64,000 bases of DNA from an uncultured Candidatus Entotheonella sp. (lineage in GTDB: Bacteria; Tectomicrobia; Entotheonellia; Entotheonellales; Entotheonellaceae), in contig OX639990.1 in NCBI GenBank assembly GCA_951828535.1, positions 1,599,300 through 1,663,299 of the forward strand. Reading direction: 5' to 3'. The number at the start of each line of letters is the position of its first letter. The stretch's first letter is position 1. Under the pieces are notes generated by a model. It saw only the letters and a program-made list of their open reading frames with translations, was not told where the DNA came from and did not search any database. A program made the translations under genes and the position numbers. This document shows positions 52,225 to 61,976 of the stretch, one piece after another.

Positions 52225-52552
52225 GTCCAAAATGCGGCAAGAATCGGCAATTGAATAAGTTAACGGAGTTGTTGACAGGTTTTGTGGAAAAGATGGGGAA
52301 AAGAGAAACTCGCAGGCAGCTAAATGACGCTATTTCGCGGTTTTAGAGCAAAATACCCATCTCTACGTTAATTCCATATGTAATTGATTTAATATGGCTT
52401 ATGGGACTGCACAAATTTGTAGCAGACAACTGCTGCAAAACGCAGCAGACAAGTGCCGCGTTTATCCACAGGAAGGCGCCTGATCTTCCAGAAACCCCTG
52501 ATTTTGGTGCAAAAACGGCCCCGGACCCCAACTCATGTGAGGAAATCTCGGC

Positions 52553-54268
52553 ATGCGCACGGTCGATAAAATTGTCGAAGTTCTCGAAGAGGCAGGCATC
52601 GACCACGTCTTCGGCCTTCCCGGCGGCGACACCGGCCAGATATTCAAAGCGCTGTATGGCAAGCAGGACAAAATCAGGGTCGTGCTGGCACGTGACGAGC
52701 AGACGGCGGCGTGCATGGCCGACATGTATGGCCGCCTGACCGGCAAGCCGGGGGTGTTCATGGCGCAGGGCTGCTACGCCGCCTCCACCGGGCTGTTCGG
52801 CGTCATCGAAGCGGGGCTCGGCAGCTCGCCAATGCTGGTGATTACCGACATCACCACGTACGGCGTGCCGCCCGGGCACGGCTCCCTGCAATGCGGCGGC
52901 GGGGAGTACGGCAATTTCGACATCGCGGCGATTTTCAAGGCGACCTGCAAATTCACCGCGGTCGCTCACAGCCCCGGCGAGGGCGTGCAGGCGGTGCAGC
53001 GGGCCATCAAACACGCGGTCACCGGACGCCCGGGTCCGACGGCCGCAGTGCTGGCCATCGAGTCGCTGCGCGGCGAGATCACGGACGATACATTCCCGCG
53101 CATTTACGACACGCGGGGCTACATGCAGAACGCTCCGACGGTCCCGCACCCCAGCGACATCGAGCGCGCCGCCGAGCGCCTGCTTGCCGCGGAACGGCCC
53201 GTGATCGTGGCCGGCAACGGCGTGCATGCTTCAAAGGCGTACGCCGAGTTGCAAACCCTGGCAGAGGTCCTCGGCATCCCGGTAGCTACCAGCACGCTGG
53301 GCAAGGGGGTATTCGCGGAAGCCCACCCGCTGGCGCTCGGCGGCATGGGTATTTTCGGCTCACCGGCGGCCAACAAGGTCGTCAGCGAGGCCGACCTCGT
53401 GCTCATCGTCGGCTGCCGGCTAAAGGGCCCGGACACGATTACGGAAAGTCCGCACCTGATCGATCCCCACCGTCAGGCGCTGATCCAGCTCGACGTCGAG
53501 CCGCGCAACGCCGGCTGGGTTTTTCCCATCGATCTCGGCCTGATCGGTGACGCCAAGGCCACCCTCACCCAACTCAACGAAGCACTGGCCGACGGCGGTG
53601 TGCGCCCCGCCTATACCGACTTGCCGCGCTTTTCCCAATTGCAAGCCGACAAACAGGCCCTCCACTACTTCGACGACACCTACAGCGCCTCGGGCGCCGT
53701 GCCCATCCTGCCGCAACGGCTGGCCAGAGAGTTATCCGAAACCCTAGACCCCGACGCCATCGTGTGTGCCGACGCCGGCAACAACCGGGTGTGGATGCTG
53801 CGCTACTTTCAAACCCAGCAGGCCGGCAACTATTTCGGCACCTACGGCATTGCCGGCATGAGTTGGTCGCTCCCTGCGGCGCTGACGGCCAAGCTGCTCC
53901 ATCCGGACCGCCAATGCGTGTCGGTATGCAGCGACGGCTTCGCCATGCAGAACCACGTGCTGAGCACCGCCTTGCAATATGACGCGCCGGTGACGTACGT
54001 GGTGATGAACGACGCCCAATTGGGCATGGTGCGGCAGGGTCAGGGGGACCAGCCGGTCGCCTCGGAGTTCGTGCGCACCGACTGGGCGGCGGTCGCGCAG
54101 GGCTACGGCTGCGTGGGTCTCAAGGTGAGACAGCCGGACGACATCAAACCCGCCGTGCGGGAGGCCCTGAGCGGTCAGAAACCGGCGGTCGTTGACGTCA
54201 CCATCGATCCTTCCGAACCGATGCAGGAACGCCTGCGATCCTCGCTCGGCGTCTACGGCAGCTACTGA
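52553..54268 (+). CDS. Thiamine-diphosphate-dependent enzyme, acetolactate synthase-like
   Basis: A 571-residue three-domain ThDP enzyme. The N-terminal domain has 'VFGLPGGDTGQIFKAL' and the cofactor Glu in 'ARDEQTAACMAD'; the middle domain 'RPVIVAGNGVHASKAYAELQ' binds nucleotide or FAD; the C-terminal domain has the ThDP site 'CSDGFAMQNHVLSTA' ending 'VVMND', where ND replaces the usual NN. Related enzymes include acetolactate synthase, oxalyl-CoA decarboxylase and sulphoacetaldehyde acetyltransferase; the exact reaction is open. No small regulatory subunit follows. Confidence 0.9.
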   Translation: MRTVDKIVEVLEEAGIDHVFGLPGGDTGQIFKALYGKQDKIRVVLARDEQTAACMADMYGRLTGKPGVFMAQGCYAASTGLFGVIEAGLGSSPMLVITDITTYGVPPGHGSLQCGGGEYGNFDIAAIFKATCKFTAVAHSPGEGVQAVQRAIKHAVTGRPGPTAAVLAIESLRGEITDDTFPRIYDTRGYMQNAPTVPHPSDIERAAERLLAAERPVIVAGNGVHASKAYAELQTLAEVLGIPVATSTLGKGVFAEAHPLALGGMGIFGSPAANKVVSEADLVLIVGCRLKGPDTITESPHLIDPHRQALIQLDVEPRNAGWVFPIDLGLIGDAKATLTQLNEALADGGVRPAYTDLPRFSQLQADKQALHYFDDTYSASGAVPILPQRLARELSETLDPDAIVCADAGNNRVWMLRYFQTQQAGNYFGTYGIAGMSWSLPAALTAKLLHPDRQCVSVCSDGFAMQNHVLSTALQYDAPVTYVVMNDAQLGMVRQGQGDQPVASEFVRTDWAAVAQGYGCVGLKVRQPDDIKPAVREALSGQKPAVVDVTIDPSEPMQERLRSSLGVYGSY

Positions 54269-54294
54269 CCCGCCGTTTTGCCGGTTCTCTCGCC

Positions 54295-55131
54295 TCAGCT
54301 TTCCTTGAAACGCAAATGCTCGCCGTGCACGGGGAAGAAGTCGCCCTGGCGCAGGCCGAGAACCAGATCGTTCAGGGTTCGAATCGGGCCGTCGAACAGG
54401 GTCAGGTAGGAATACAGGCGGGATATCTGGTGCGCATCGCTGCCGCCGGTGCCGCGCAGGCCGTGCTTGCGGGCGTACTCGATGGCGCTCAGATTCTGAT
54501 CTGCCGGGGTCTTGCCGTTCAGGATCTCCACCGTTCCGAGCAGGGGTGCCACCTCGTCGCCCGGAAGCTCTCGCAACATGCTCGTTTCGCGATAGGGATG
54601 CGCTGGGACTGCCACGCCGCCTTCCAATCCAGCGACTTGGCGAAGAAATGCCGGACCGTCGGGCTGCACCGTGAGCTGCGGCTGCCGCAGGTCGCAAGAT
54701 GAGATGACCTCATCCTGGGAGCCGTAATACAGCACGTGGCCGTGGGCGGTGCTGACCTCGGCGGCGGACAGCAGCGTCAGGCCGCTGTCGTCCGAGACGG
54801 CTTGCAGTTCGTCGCAGCTATAGATGTAATCGTGATCGGTAACCACCACCACGAGCGGCACCGCCAGATGTCCGTGGCGGAAATAGCCTTTCTTGTATAG
54901 GGCGTTGGTCCAGGCGGCGATGCGCTGCGGCTCGATCAGCCCGTCTGAGCGCGGTGTGTGGCTGTGCATCTCCACCGCCGTCACCTGCGTGTGCCGGATG
55001 AGCTCGACGAGGTAGGCGGGCGGGCTGAGAGCCGCCCTCTGTTTTTTGCCGAAGGTGCGGACGTCGTACCACTGGTTGGCAACAAGGTCACCGAGATAGC
55101 GTTCTCGGACGGCGGCAAAACTCGGCGGCAT
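54295..55131 (-). CDS. PHP-domain phosphoesterase
   Basis: A 278-residue protein with PHP metal motifs: 'EMHSHTPRSDGLIEP' (HxH), 'VVVTDHDY' (TDHD), 'VAVPAHPYRE' (His), and 'GTGGSDAHQI' (GSDAH). PHP proteins hydrolyse phosphoesters or nucleotides. It converges on the ThDP enzyme gene and stands alone. Substrate unknown. Confidence 0.88.
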   Translation of the reverse strand: MPPSFAAVRERYLGDLVANQWYDVRTFGKKQRAALSPPAYLVELIRHTQVTAVEMHSHTPRSDGLIEPQRIAAWTNALYKKGYFRHGHLAVPLVVVVTDHDYIYSCDELQAVSDDSGLTLLSAAEVSTAHGHVLYYGSQDEVISSCDLRQPQLTVQPDGPAFLRQVAGLEGGVAVPAHPYRETSMLRELPGDEVAPLLGTVEILNGKTPADQNLSAIEYARKHGLRGTGGSDAHQISRLYSYLTLFDGPIRTLNDLVLGLRQGDFFPVHGEHLRFKES

Positions 55132-55276
55132 GAACGGAAGTCCTCTTTAGGCGGTCATGACCAACGGCGGCGGGCGTCGAACTGGTCTGGCTCGGCGCCG
55201 AAATATGGGCTATGCTGCTGGCCTTTCCAAAGCCCACCGGCAATCCAAACCCTGTCGGCGCAAATGAGACAAACCC

Positions 55277-55825
55277 ATGGCACAGTTAGTCTTTGTTGAT
55301 CTGGAAACGACCGGTCTTGACGTCGACCGGCATGGCATCATCGAGATCGGCTGCATTTTCGAGACCGACGGCCAACGCGAAGCTGAAGATTTCCACTCCT
55401 TAGCCAATCCGGGCGAGGTGGAGAAGAGCGCCGAGGCGGCTGAGGTCCACAAGATTCCGCCCGCCAGCATTGCTGCGGCGCCGCCTCTTGAGGAGGTCCT
55501 GCGGCAGTTCGACAAGCGGTGCCAGGACGAAGCCATCATCAGCGGCTGGAACACCAAGTTTGACGAGGCGTTTCTGTATCGCGCCTACCAGCGCCACGGC
55601 ATCCCCTGGCGGTTTGATTATCACATCTTCGACGTGTGGAGCCTGTACAAGCGTTTCCAGCTGCTCGGCGCCCTGCCCGCCGACCTGCATCTCGGGCTGG
55701 GCACGGTGGCGGAGCATTACAAGCTGATCCGTGAGGGCGAGGACCAGCACCGCGCGCTCACGGACATCGAATGGACGTGGCGGCTGCACCGCTTGGCCCT
55801 GAAACCGCAGGCCGCCTTGCCGTAG
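55277..55825 (+). CDS. DnaQ-like 3'-5' exonuclease
   Basis: A 182-residue DEDDh exonuclease: motif I 'VFVDLETTGLD', motif II 'SGWNTKFDEAFL', motif III 'HRALTDIEWTW' with the catalytic His. It is a single-domain enzyme like RNase T or orn-type relatives, and may act on DNA or RNA ends. ATG 55277 is 18 bases after GTCGG-rich sequence without a strong ribosome site. Confidence 0.9.
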   Translation: MAQLVFVDLETTGLDVDRHGIIEIGCIFETDGQREAEDFHSLANPGEVEKSAEAAEVHKIPPASIAAAPPLEEVLRQFDKRCQDEAIISGWNTKFDEAFLYRAYQRHGIPWRFDYHIFDVWSLYKRFQLLGALPADLHLGLGTVAEHYKLIREGEDQHRALTDIEWTWRLHRLALKPQAALP

Positions 55826-55951
55826 CAGCGTTCCCGCCCTGCCTCGGGACATCCGCAAAAATCACCGCCATTGGCGTTACACCCCAAACAACCGTCCGGT
55901 GTGCGTCATGCCAATGGCGGTTTGTCTTGCAGGCCGGTTCAGCAACCTTGC

Positions 55952-58285
55952 CTATCGCTGGCGCGGCAATTTAATAGTCACCTCAACCCGCCGGTTCTGC
56001 TGCCGCCCTTCCGGCGTGTTATTGTCGGCCACGGGGCGATATGGGCCGTAGCCGCCAATCGACAGGCGTTCGGGCGCCACACCCTTATCGATCAGGTAAC
56101 GTACGAGCTTAGCGGCGCGCGCCGTCGACAATTCCCAATTCGTCGGCCATTTCGAACCCCGCCTGAGGGGAATGCTGTCTGTGTGGACATTAAACCGCAC
56201 CTGATGCGAGGGGATTTCCTGCAGTATCTCGGCGAGGCGATCCAGGGTTTGTCTGGATCGCCCTCCCAATTCAACAGCCTTGACAAAATCAAAGACCTCA
56301 GCCGACACGAGTTTCACGCGCCGTTTGCCTTCCCGCACGCTCAACTGCTGTTGCTGAAATTCATCCGCAAAACGCTGCCGTACCAGATCCGCCACCGCCT
56401 CGACACCCGCAGCGGCCTCGGCACGGCGGGCGCGCTTGCGATCCAAAACCTGCCGCGCCTCCATCAAATCCCGGCGCAGTTGCGACTGTCGAATTCCATC
56501 AATCCGCGCCTGCCGCGTCGTTTGATCCAGGGCTTGCTGCGTCTCCGCATACGCCTGCTCCGCGCGCTTCATGGCTTGCCGCGTCTCGTCACGCTGTTGT
56601 TCCATGTCCCAGTAACGCTCGACCCATTGCTGCTTGTCAGACTGCAACGCCGCCTGCGCGTTGGCGTGCGCCTCGGTCTGTTCTGCCATCGCCGCACGAA
56701 CCTCGGCAAGCGACGCGGCGGTTTCCGACAAGGCCTGTTGCGTAGCCTCGACCTGAGCCTGCGCCTCCATGAGATCCCGGCGCAACTGCGACTGTCGAAT
56801 TCCGTCAATCCGCGCCTGCCGCGTCGTCTGGTCCAGGGCTTGCTGCGTCTCCGCATACGCCTGCTCCGCGCGCTTCATGGCTTGCCGCGTCTTGTCACGC
56901 TGTTGTTCCATGTCCCAGTAACGCTCGACCCATTGCTGCTTGTCAGACTGCAACGCCGCCTGCGCGTTGGCATGTGCCTCGGTCTGCTCTGCCATCGCCG
57001 CACGAACCTCGGCAAGCGACGCGGCGGTTTCCGATAACGCCGCCTGCGTGTTGGCCAATACCATGCCCTGTGCCGCGCTGCGTCCCTCCTCCCGCTCCAG
57101 TGTTCGGCGGGTACGCGCCAACTCTTCCCGCACAGATGCCAGGATCAGTCGCACCGCATCGCCTTGCGCCCGCGCTTCCATAAGGTCCCGGTTCATCTGC
57201 GACTGTCGAGCCTCGTTAGTCCGGGCCTGCCGCACGATCTCGCTCTGCGCCTGTTCCGCCGCCGAGTTGGACTGCGCCAAGTGCTGCTGGGTTTGCGCCA
57301 ACGTCTGCTCCAGGCCCGCTTGGCGTTCCTGGCTCTGCACCATCAACGTCTGGGCATCCCTCAACTGCTGCTGCACCGACGCAAACATGCCTTGACGCAC
57401 CGCAGCCACCCGACTTACGCCGTCCAGTTCCGACCGCAACTGCACCGACAACGCGCTGGCTTCCCCCAGCCGCTGCTGCGTACTCGATAGCACCTGCGCT
57501 ACCACGCGATACCGACCCTGCTCCCGCGCCAGGGCCGACCGGGCGTCCGCCAACGTCTGCCGCACCGCCGCCAGCGATGCCTGCGCGTCGCTGGCTTCGC
57601 CCTGGGCACTGGCAACCTGCGCCTGCAATCCTGCCGCCGTCGCATTCGTCTGCAACAACTCCTGCCGCAGCGTTACGGTGTCCTGCTCGGCCTGCCATTG
57701 CCGTTGCTGCGCCGCCATCAAGTCTGCCTGCATCTCCGCTTGCAACGCAGCGTTCGCCTCGTCCTTTCTCGTCTGCGCCCAGCGCAGCTTCACCACCGCA
57801 GCACTGGCCTGTTCCAGGGCCTGACGCACACCGGCCAATATGCCGCGGGAGTTCCGGTGCCGTTCCTGTTCCCCAGCGAGCGCCGACTGCGTGCTCGCCA
57901 ATTCGTCCTGCAGCGCCTCCAGAGCCTGCTGGGCACCTTGCAACCGGGCCGATTCCGCCTCGGCCTGGGCCAGCCGCTGCTGCGCCTGCGACAGGTCCTG
58001 CTGCAAATTGGCATCCCGCTCCTGACCCTGAACCATCAACGTCTGGGCATCCCTCAACTGCTGCTGCACCGACGCCAACATCTGCCGAGCCGCATCCTTC
58101 TGGCGCCGCTCGTTCTCCAGATCGGCCTCCGTTTGAGCGTGGGTGGCCACCTGCGTCTGCAACCGACTCAACTCCGCCTGCAATTGCTTGTTCTTCCAAC
58201 GCAGCGCATCATCCGCCTGCCCGGCGACAGCGGCTGCGAAAATTACCGCGGCTGTTATCAGTACCACCACCGTCCGTTGGGTCAT
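55952..58285 (-). CDS. Coiled-coil OmpA-family envelope protein
   Basis: A 777-residue protein. An N-terminal hydrophobic segment (about residues 4-22) anchors or exports it; a coiled coil rich in Gln, Ala and Glu covers about residues 25-620; and a C-terminal OmpA/MotB peptidoglycan-binding domain has 'FNVHTDSIPLRRG', 'NWELSTARAAKLVRYLIDKG' and 'GRQQNRRVEVTIK'. Two adjacent 102-residue units are nearly identical (DNA 56461-57072). It probably spans the periplasm from the inner membrane to the cell wall. No partner gene is adjacent. Confidence 0.87.
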   Translation of the reverse strand: MTQRTVVVLITAAVIFAAAVAGQADDALRWKNKQLQAELSRLQTQVATHAQTEADLENERRQKDAARQMLASVQQQLRDAQTLMVQGQERDANLQQDLSQAQQRLAQAEAESARLQGAQQALEALQDELASTQSALAGEQERHRNSRGILAGVRQALEQASAAVVKLRWAQTRKDEANAALQAEMQADLMAAQQRQWQAEQDTVTLRQELLQTNATAAGLQAQVASAQGEASDAQASLAAVRQTLADARSALAREQGRYRVVAQVLSSTQQRLGEASALSVQLRSELDGVSRVAAVRQGMFASVQQQLRDAQTLMVQSQERQAGLEQTLAQTQQHLAQSNSAAEQAQSEIVRQARTNEARQSQMNRDLMEARAQGDAVRLILASVREELARTRRTLEREEGRSAAQGMVLANTQAALSETAASLAEVRAAMAEQTEAHANAQAALQSDKQQWVERYWDMEQQRDKTRQAMKRAEQAYAETQQALDQTTRQARIDGIRQSQLRRDLMEAQAQVEATQQALSETAASLAEVRAAMAEQTEAHANAQAALQSDKQQWVERYWDMEQQRDETRQAMKRAEQAYAETQQALDQTTRQARIDGIRQSQLRRDLMEARQVLDRKRARRAEAAAGVEAVADLVRQRFADEFQQQQLSVREGKRRVKLVSAEVFDFVKAVELGGRSRQTLDRLAEILQEIPSHQVRFNVHTDSIPLRRGSKWPTNWELSTARAAKLVRYLIDKGVAPERLSIGGYGPYRPVADNNTPEGRQQNRRVEVTIKLPRQR
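56461..57072. repeat. 306-bp tandem duplication inside the OmpA coiled coil
   Basis: The unit at 56461-56766 recurs at 56767-57072 with few differences (for example CCATCAAATCCCGGCGCAGT against CCATGAGATCCCGGCGCAAC). Each codes for 102 residues including 'QWVERYWDMEQQRD' and 'AMKRAEQAYAETQQALDQTT'. Shorter related motifs ('SVQQQLRDAQTLMVQ') also recur elsewhere in the coiled coil. The length is a multiple of three, so the frame is kept. Confidence 0.88.
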
Positions 58286-58712
58286 GAGTGCTCTCCCAGA
58301 ATGAGTCGTGCTTCCACGGGTACGTTCATGCGTATCGCCAGCCTGTCATGAGGCACAATACGCGCTCCGCCAAGTTTGGAAAACGTGCGCAAGGGTTTAT
58401 GACTTGAGAGGTGTGACGACAAGGTGTGAAAGGAGTACCGGCTACCTGCCCGGAACCCGCCTGAACGGTCGGGAAGCCAAGGGATTACTGCGGACGACGT
58501 GACGCGCCTCAGCCGCCTCACATCCGGCAATACGCTTCCTGCCGCAAGCCGATGGAAGCGTACACGTGTTGGAATGCTACCGAATACCGCATATAGTGTC
58601 AACAAAGATGGAAGCGGCGTTTGAGCCGCCTGGAAAGCGCCCTTTCGGGGTTCCGACGCGGCGCCGCAGCGGGAGTTTTCACACTGGACGAACATGTGGA
58701 AAAGGGATCGGC
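58286..58712. other. Intergenic gap before fxsA
   Basis: A 427-bp stretch between divergent genes. Short open frames are present but have no ribosome site or recognisable product. No terminator, RNA gene or clear repeat was seen. It presumably holds the promoters of the OmpA-like gene and fxsA. Confidence 0.5.
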
Positions 58713-59093
58713 ATGCTGATCAAATTGCTGGTGTTATTCATTGCACTACCGCTAGCCGAAATCGTCCTGCTGATTGAGATCGGCTCGCGCATTGGCACCC
58801 TGGCAACGTTGGCCATCCTCGTGCTCACCGCGGTACTGGGCGCCTCCCTGGCCCACCGGGAAGGGCTGAAGGTGCTGTGGCGCATTCAGGAGAAGATGGC
58901 GCAGGGCATCATGCCGGATGAGGAACTGATCGACGGCGTGCTGATTCTGGCAGCGGGCATCGTGCTGCTGACGCCGGGCTTGCTGACCGACGCGGCCGGC
59001 CTGCTGCTGCTCGTGCCCGGCAGCCGCCTGGCGTTGAAGCGCTGGCTGCGGGACCGGTTCAGCCAGCGCATCCGGGTGCGGTACCATGAATAG
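58713..59093 (+). CDS. fxsA: FxsA family membrane protein
   Basis: A 126-residue membrane protein with three to four helices: 'FIALPLAEIVLLIEIGSRIG', 'LATLAILVLTAVLGASLAHR' and 'LLTPGLLTDAAGLLLLVPG' are family blocks. FxsA in E. coli can suppress F-factor exclusion of phage T7. ATG 58713 has AAGGG upstream. Complete. Confidence 0.92.
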   Translation: MLIKLLVLFIALPLAEIVLLIEIGSRIGTLATLAILVLTAVLGASLAHREGLKVLWRIQEKMAQGIMPDEELIDGVLILAAGIVLLTPGLLTDAAGLLLLVPGSRLALKRWLRDRFSQRIRVRYHE

Positions 59094-59116
59094 GGGCGCC
59101 ACAGGCGATGTCCGGA

Positions 59117-60096
59117 TCAACATCCGCCAAGGGAGCCGAACCAACGGCGGGAACGCCTAATCCGACGTCCAAGAAATGCCTCCAGCAGATCGCGCCGCAT
59201 AATGATCTGGCCTAAAGAGCTGGCCGTGTCGTCCAGTATCCAGTCGGGTATATCCGAACGAACCCGGCTGAACTCGAGAGGAGCCACCGCGATGACGACG
59301 GCGTCCCCCCATATTCCCCAGTAACCCTCCGGTGGGCGCTGCTCCTTCCTGTAATTGTCCGCACGCAGCAAGCGATCCAAAATCAGTCGGGGCCGCTCGA
59401 ACGCGGCCTTCTGGTACGCCTGCAACGTAACGGCGCGGCACCAATGCGGCATATCCGCACCGGGGGGTAAATTCTCCCGAAACAGGGTGCACAGGATGTC
59501 AGTGGAACATGGCTCGTAGAAACGTCACGAACGGCTTCGTACTGCGCCCGGTAATGACGCCAGGCGGTATCGTCGTTGTCGAAGACAATCAATGTTTCCG
59601 CCTGTCTGCCCGAGAAGGCCGTTTCCGATAGGTTGGCCGATCCCACAATGACCCGCCGGAGCCCGCCCCGTTCGAGGAGATAAATCTTTGCGTGGGCGAC
59701 GGCATCCTTCACCACATAGAACCGCACGCTCCCATCAGCAACGCGGTTGTAGACAACTTCCCGGCGCTCTGTCGTCAGTCCGTCCAACCCGATGAAGCCC
59801 TTGTTCAGCTTCTCCTCGAGTACCGCCTGGAACGCCAGAACCTCCGCGGCCTCGCGGGACAGTACCCCGCCATGACCGAATACACACTCAAACATCCGAA
59901 AATCATGATCTCGCAGCAGGCCTACAATCATGGGAATACTGGAGGTGTAAGTCAGCGCATACATGGAATCGAAACCTTCGAATAGGCTTCCGTCAAAGGG
60001 CGCAATGTCGCAGGCACGGGCACGAACTACCCTGAGGGCACCGTCACGAGCTATGGACTCGGGATCGTTGAACGTGAAGCCTTGCTGTTGCGCCAT
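59117..60096 (-). pseudogene. Phospholipase D-like domain protein, frameshifted
   Basis: The first part from 60096 carries a PLD-like nuclease motif 'HAKIYLLERGGLRRVIVGSA' followed by NLSE. After about residue 190 ('YEAVRDVS') the sense moves to another frame that reads 'FYEPCSTDILCTLFREN' and continues to 'WFGSLGGC' at 59117. A one-base indel near 59523 explains this. PLD domains of this type occur at the N-terminus of helicase-like or restriction-like proteins; the second part is not recognised. Damage or a sequencing error are both possible. Confidence 0.68.
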
Positions 60097-60177
60097 GTCG
60101 TCAGCATCTCCGATTATAGCGGTATGCGTTTGTGTGTCTGGCCTATCTTATCGTGAGCTTGAAGCATGAAAATGGGA

Positions 60178-60259
60178 CCGTCACCCCAGCGGAAGCCGGG
60201 GTCCAGGGGTTTTCGGACGCCCAAAGGTCACTGGATTCCGGCATGTGCCGGAATGACGG
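60178..60259. repeat. Intergenic inverted-repeat element
   Basis: CGTCACCCCAGCGGAAGCCG at the left and GGATTCCGGCATGTGCCGGA then ATGACGG at the right form two facing palindromes, the familiar 'GTCATTCCGGC...GCCGGAATGAC' repeat seen in many proteobacteria. The rest of the 60097-60684 gap has no gene that I can support. Confidence 0.8.
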
Positions 60260-60684
60260 CTTTGGGGGCGTTGGCCATCACGCCGGCGGCTATTTTCACG
60301 GTAAGACATCGGATGATCAGGGCTGGTTTGGTCCATTGCGACGATCCCATATCATCATACAAAACCCGCTCTAAGATGAAACGCCTGATGCTACACCCTC
60401 CGGGCATTCGGGGCTGGACGATTCGAGTAACTTGTATACGCCGATTTCTCCAGGTTGCAAAAGCGCCGTCATTTGGTGTCGCCTTATTCAAGTTTTCTCA
60501 ATGACGGAGAACGTTACAAAAATTCCGGCCTAAATCTTAACAGCGGACATCTGCCGCCATCACAGCCTAGCCCAAAATCACACCGGCACATGAAGGTGAA
60601 GCCCCCGCGCCGTCCTTCATCCCCCGCCGGCGAGTGTGCTATTCTGGCGCCTCTTATCTCACCCCACAAGACGGAGGAACACGC

Positions 60685-61056
60685 GTGTCATTGGACAAGC
60701 TGCAGCCGGGCGCATCGGCGGAAATCACCACCGTGGTTGACGACAGCCTGGTGGTCAGTCACATGGGCGGGGACGGCGTGCTGTCGACCCCATCGATGAT
60801 CAGCTTGATGGAGCGGGCGGGCATTCAGGCGGTGCAATCGCTGTTGCCGGAGGGGCACACGACGGTTGGCTTCGAGGTCAACGTGAAACATTTCGCCGCC
60901 ACGCCAAAGGGCAAACGCGTCACGGTGCGGGCCGAACTGTTGGACGTGGACGGGCGCAAGCTGCGATTCAAAGTCGAGGCGCACGATGAGGACAAGAAAG
61001 TTGGCGACGGCACGCATCGCCGCGCCGTGGTGGCCATCGCACCGGCGGCGGAATGA
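60685..61056 (+). CDS. Thioesterase family protein (FlK-like hot-dog fold)
   Basis: A 123-residue single-domain thioesterase: 'MGGDGVLSTPSMISLMERAG', 'LPEGHTTVGFEVNVKHFAAT' and 'GKRVTVRAELLDVDGRKLRF' fit the fluoroacetyl-CoA thioesterase-like family. It starts at GTG 60685 with GGAGG 7 nt upstream. It overlaps the Nudix gene by 4 bp, suggesting joint handling of CoA esters. Confidence 0.88.
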   Translation: MSLDKLQPGASAEITTVVDDSLVVSHMGGDGVLSTPSMISLMERAGIQAVQSLLPEGHTTVGFEVNVKHFAATPKGKRVTVRAELLDVDGRKLRFKVEAHDEDKKVGDGTHRRAVVAIAPAAE

Positions 61057-61637
61057 CGACGCGGGCACCCCTGGAAGGGCGCATCCAAGGCCTGTTGAAG
61101 GCTCGACCTGGCCGGGAACTCGCCGTGCCGGGGCGTCGTTTGGCAGCGGTTCTGTTGCCGCTGTACCGCCACAACGGCGACTATGGCGTCGTCTTCACCA
61201 AACGCTCGGAAACCGTTCCGCATCACCGCGGGCAGATGTCCTTCCCGGGCGGCGGCTACGAAACGCAAGACGGCACGCTGCGGCAAACGGCCCTGCGCGA
61301 GAGCCAGGAGGAGATCGGTCTGCAAACGGCGCACGTGCGGGTACTCGGCCAGCTCGACGACCTGCTGACCAGCAACAGCAATTATCTGGTGCGACCCTTC
61401 GTCGGCACCATCCCGTATCCATATCCATTCATTGTTGATGGGCGAGAGACCGCCTCAATTGTCGAAGTGCCGCTGCGCTTCCTGCGCCAGCACAACCCAC
61501 GTGGGGAGGAATGCCGCGAATTTGGGGGGCGTGAAGTACGGAGTATCTTCTTTGAGTATCAGGAGCACGTGATCTGGGGAACAACGGGGAAAATCCTGAA
61601 ACAATTCCTCGATTTGTTGGAAACCCTTCCCGCCTGA
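61053..61637 (+). CDS. Nudix CoA pyrophosphatase-like hydrolase
   Basis: A 194-residue Nudix hydrolase. The Nudix box is complete ('GGGYETQDGTLRQTALRES' and 'QEEIGL'), and the family region 'VVFTKRSETVPHHRGQMSFP' is typical of NudL-type CoA diphosphatases. The ATGA overlap with the thioesterase indicates an operon for removal of unwanted CoA or acyl-CoA. Confidence 0.93.
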   Translation: MTTRAPLEGRIQGLLKARPGRELAVPGRRLAAVLLPLYRHNGDYGVVFTKRSETVPHHRGQMSFPGGGYETQDGTLRQTALRESQEEIGLQTAHVRVLGQLDDLLTSNSNYLVRPFVGTIPYPYPFIVDGRETASIVEVPLRFLRQHNPRGEECREFGGREVRSIFFEYQEHVIWGTTGKILKQFLDLLETLPA

Positions 61638-61675
61638 CAGCCACCCGGCCCGACAAGCGCCGGGACGTCATCGTA

Positions 61676-61876
61676 TTACCGCTTGACAACGCGAGCGGCC
61701 TGCATGCCCTTCGGCCCCTGAACCGCCTCGTATTCCACCTCTTGGCCTTCGTCGAGTGACTTGAACCCGTCGCCTTCAATCACCGAAAAGTGAACGAAGA
61801 TGTCTTCCCCGTTGGGCTGTTCGATAAAGCCGAAGCCTTTTTTGTCGTTGAACCACTTGACCTTCCCGACTGCCAT
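61676..61876 (-). CDS. Cold-shock protein (CspA family)
   Basis: A 66-residue OB-fold protein with RNP motifs 'KGFGFIEQ' and 'DIFVHFS'. It binds single-stranded RNA or DNA. The start at 61876 ('MAVGKVKWF') has AAGGAGG about 9 nt upstream; the ATG three codons earlier directly touches that site and is less likely. Complete. Confidence 0.95.
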   Translation of the reverse strand: MAVGKVKWFNDKKGFGFIEQPNGEDIFVHFSVIEGDGFKSLDEGQEVEYEAVQGPKGMQAARVVKR

Positions 61877-61976
61877 GAACCCCATCCTCCTTCCATGACG
61901 TTGTCAATCCGGTATGCCACCTGGCCAGCACGGGCACCTTGTAACAGGGCGCCGGAAAGGTGTCAAGCGCCTCAGG

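Noticed and set aside
52272-52300. TTGACA as a promoter for the ThDP enzyme
   Set aside because: No matching -10 element lies at a suitable distance.
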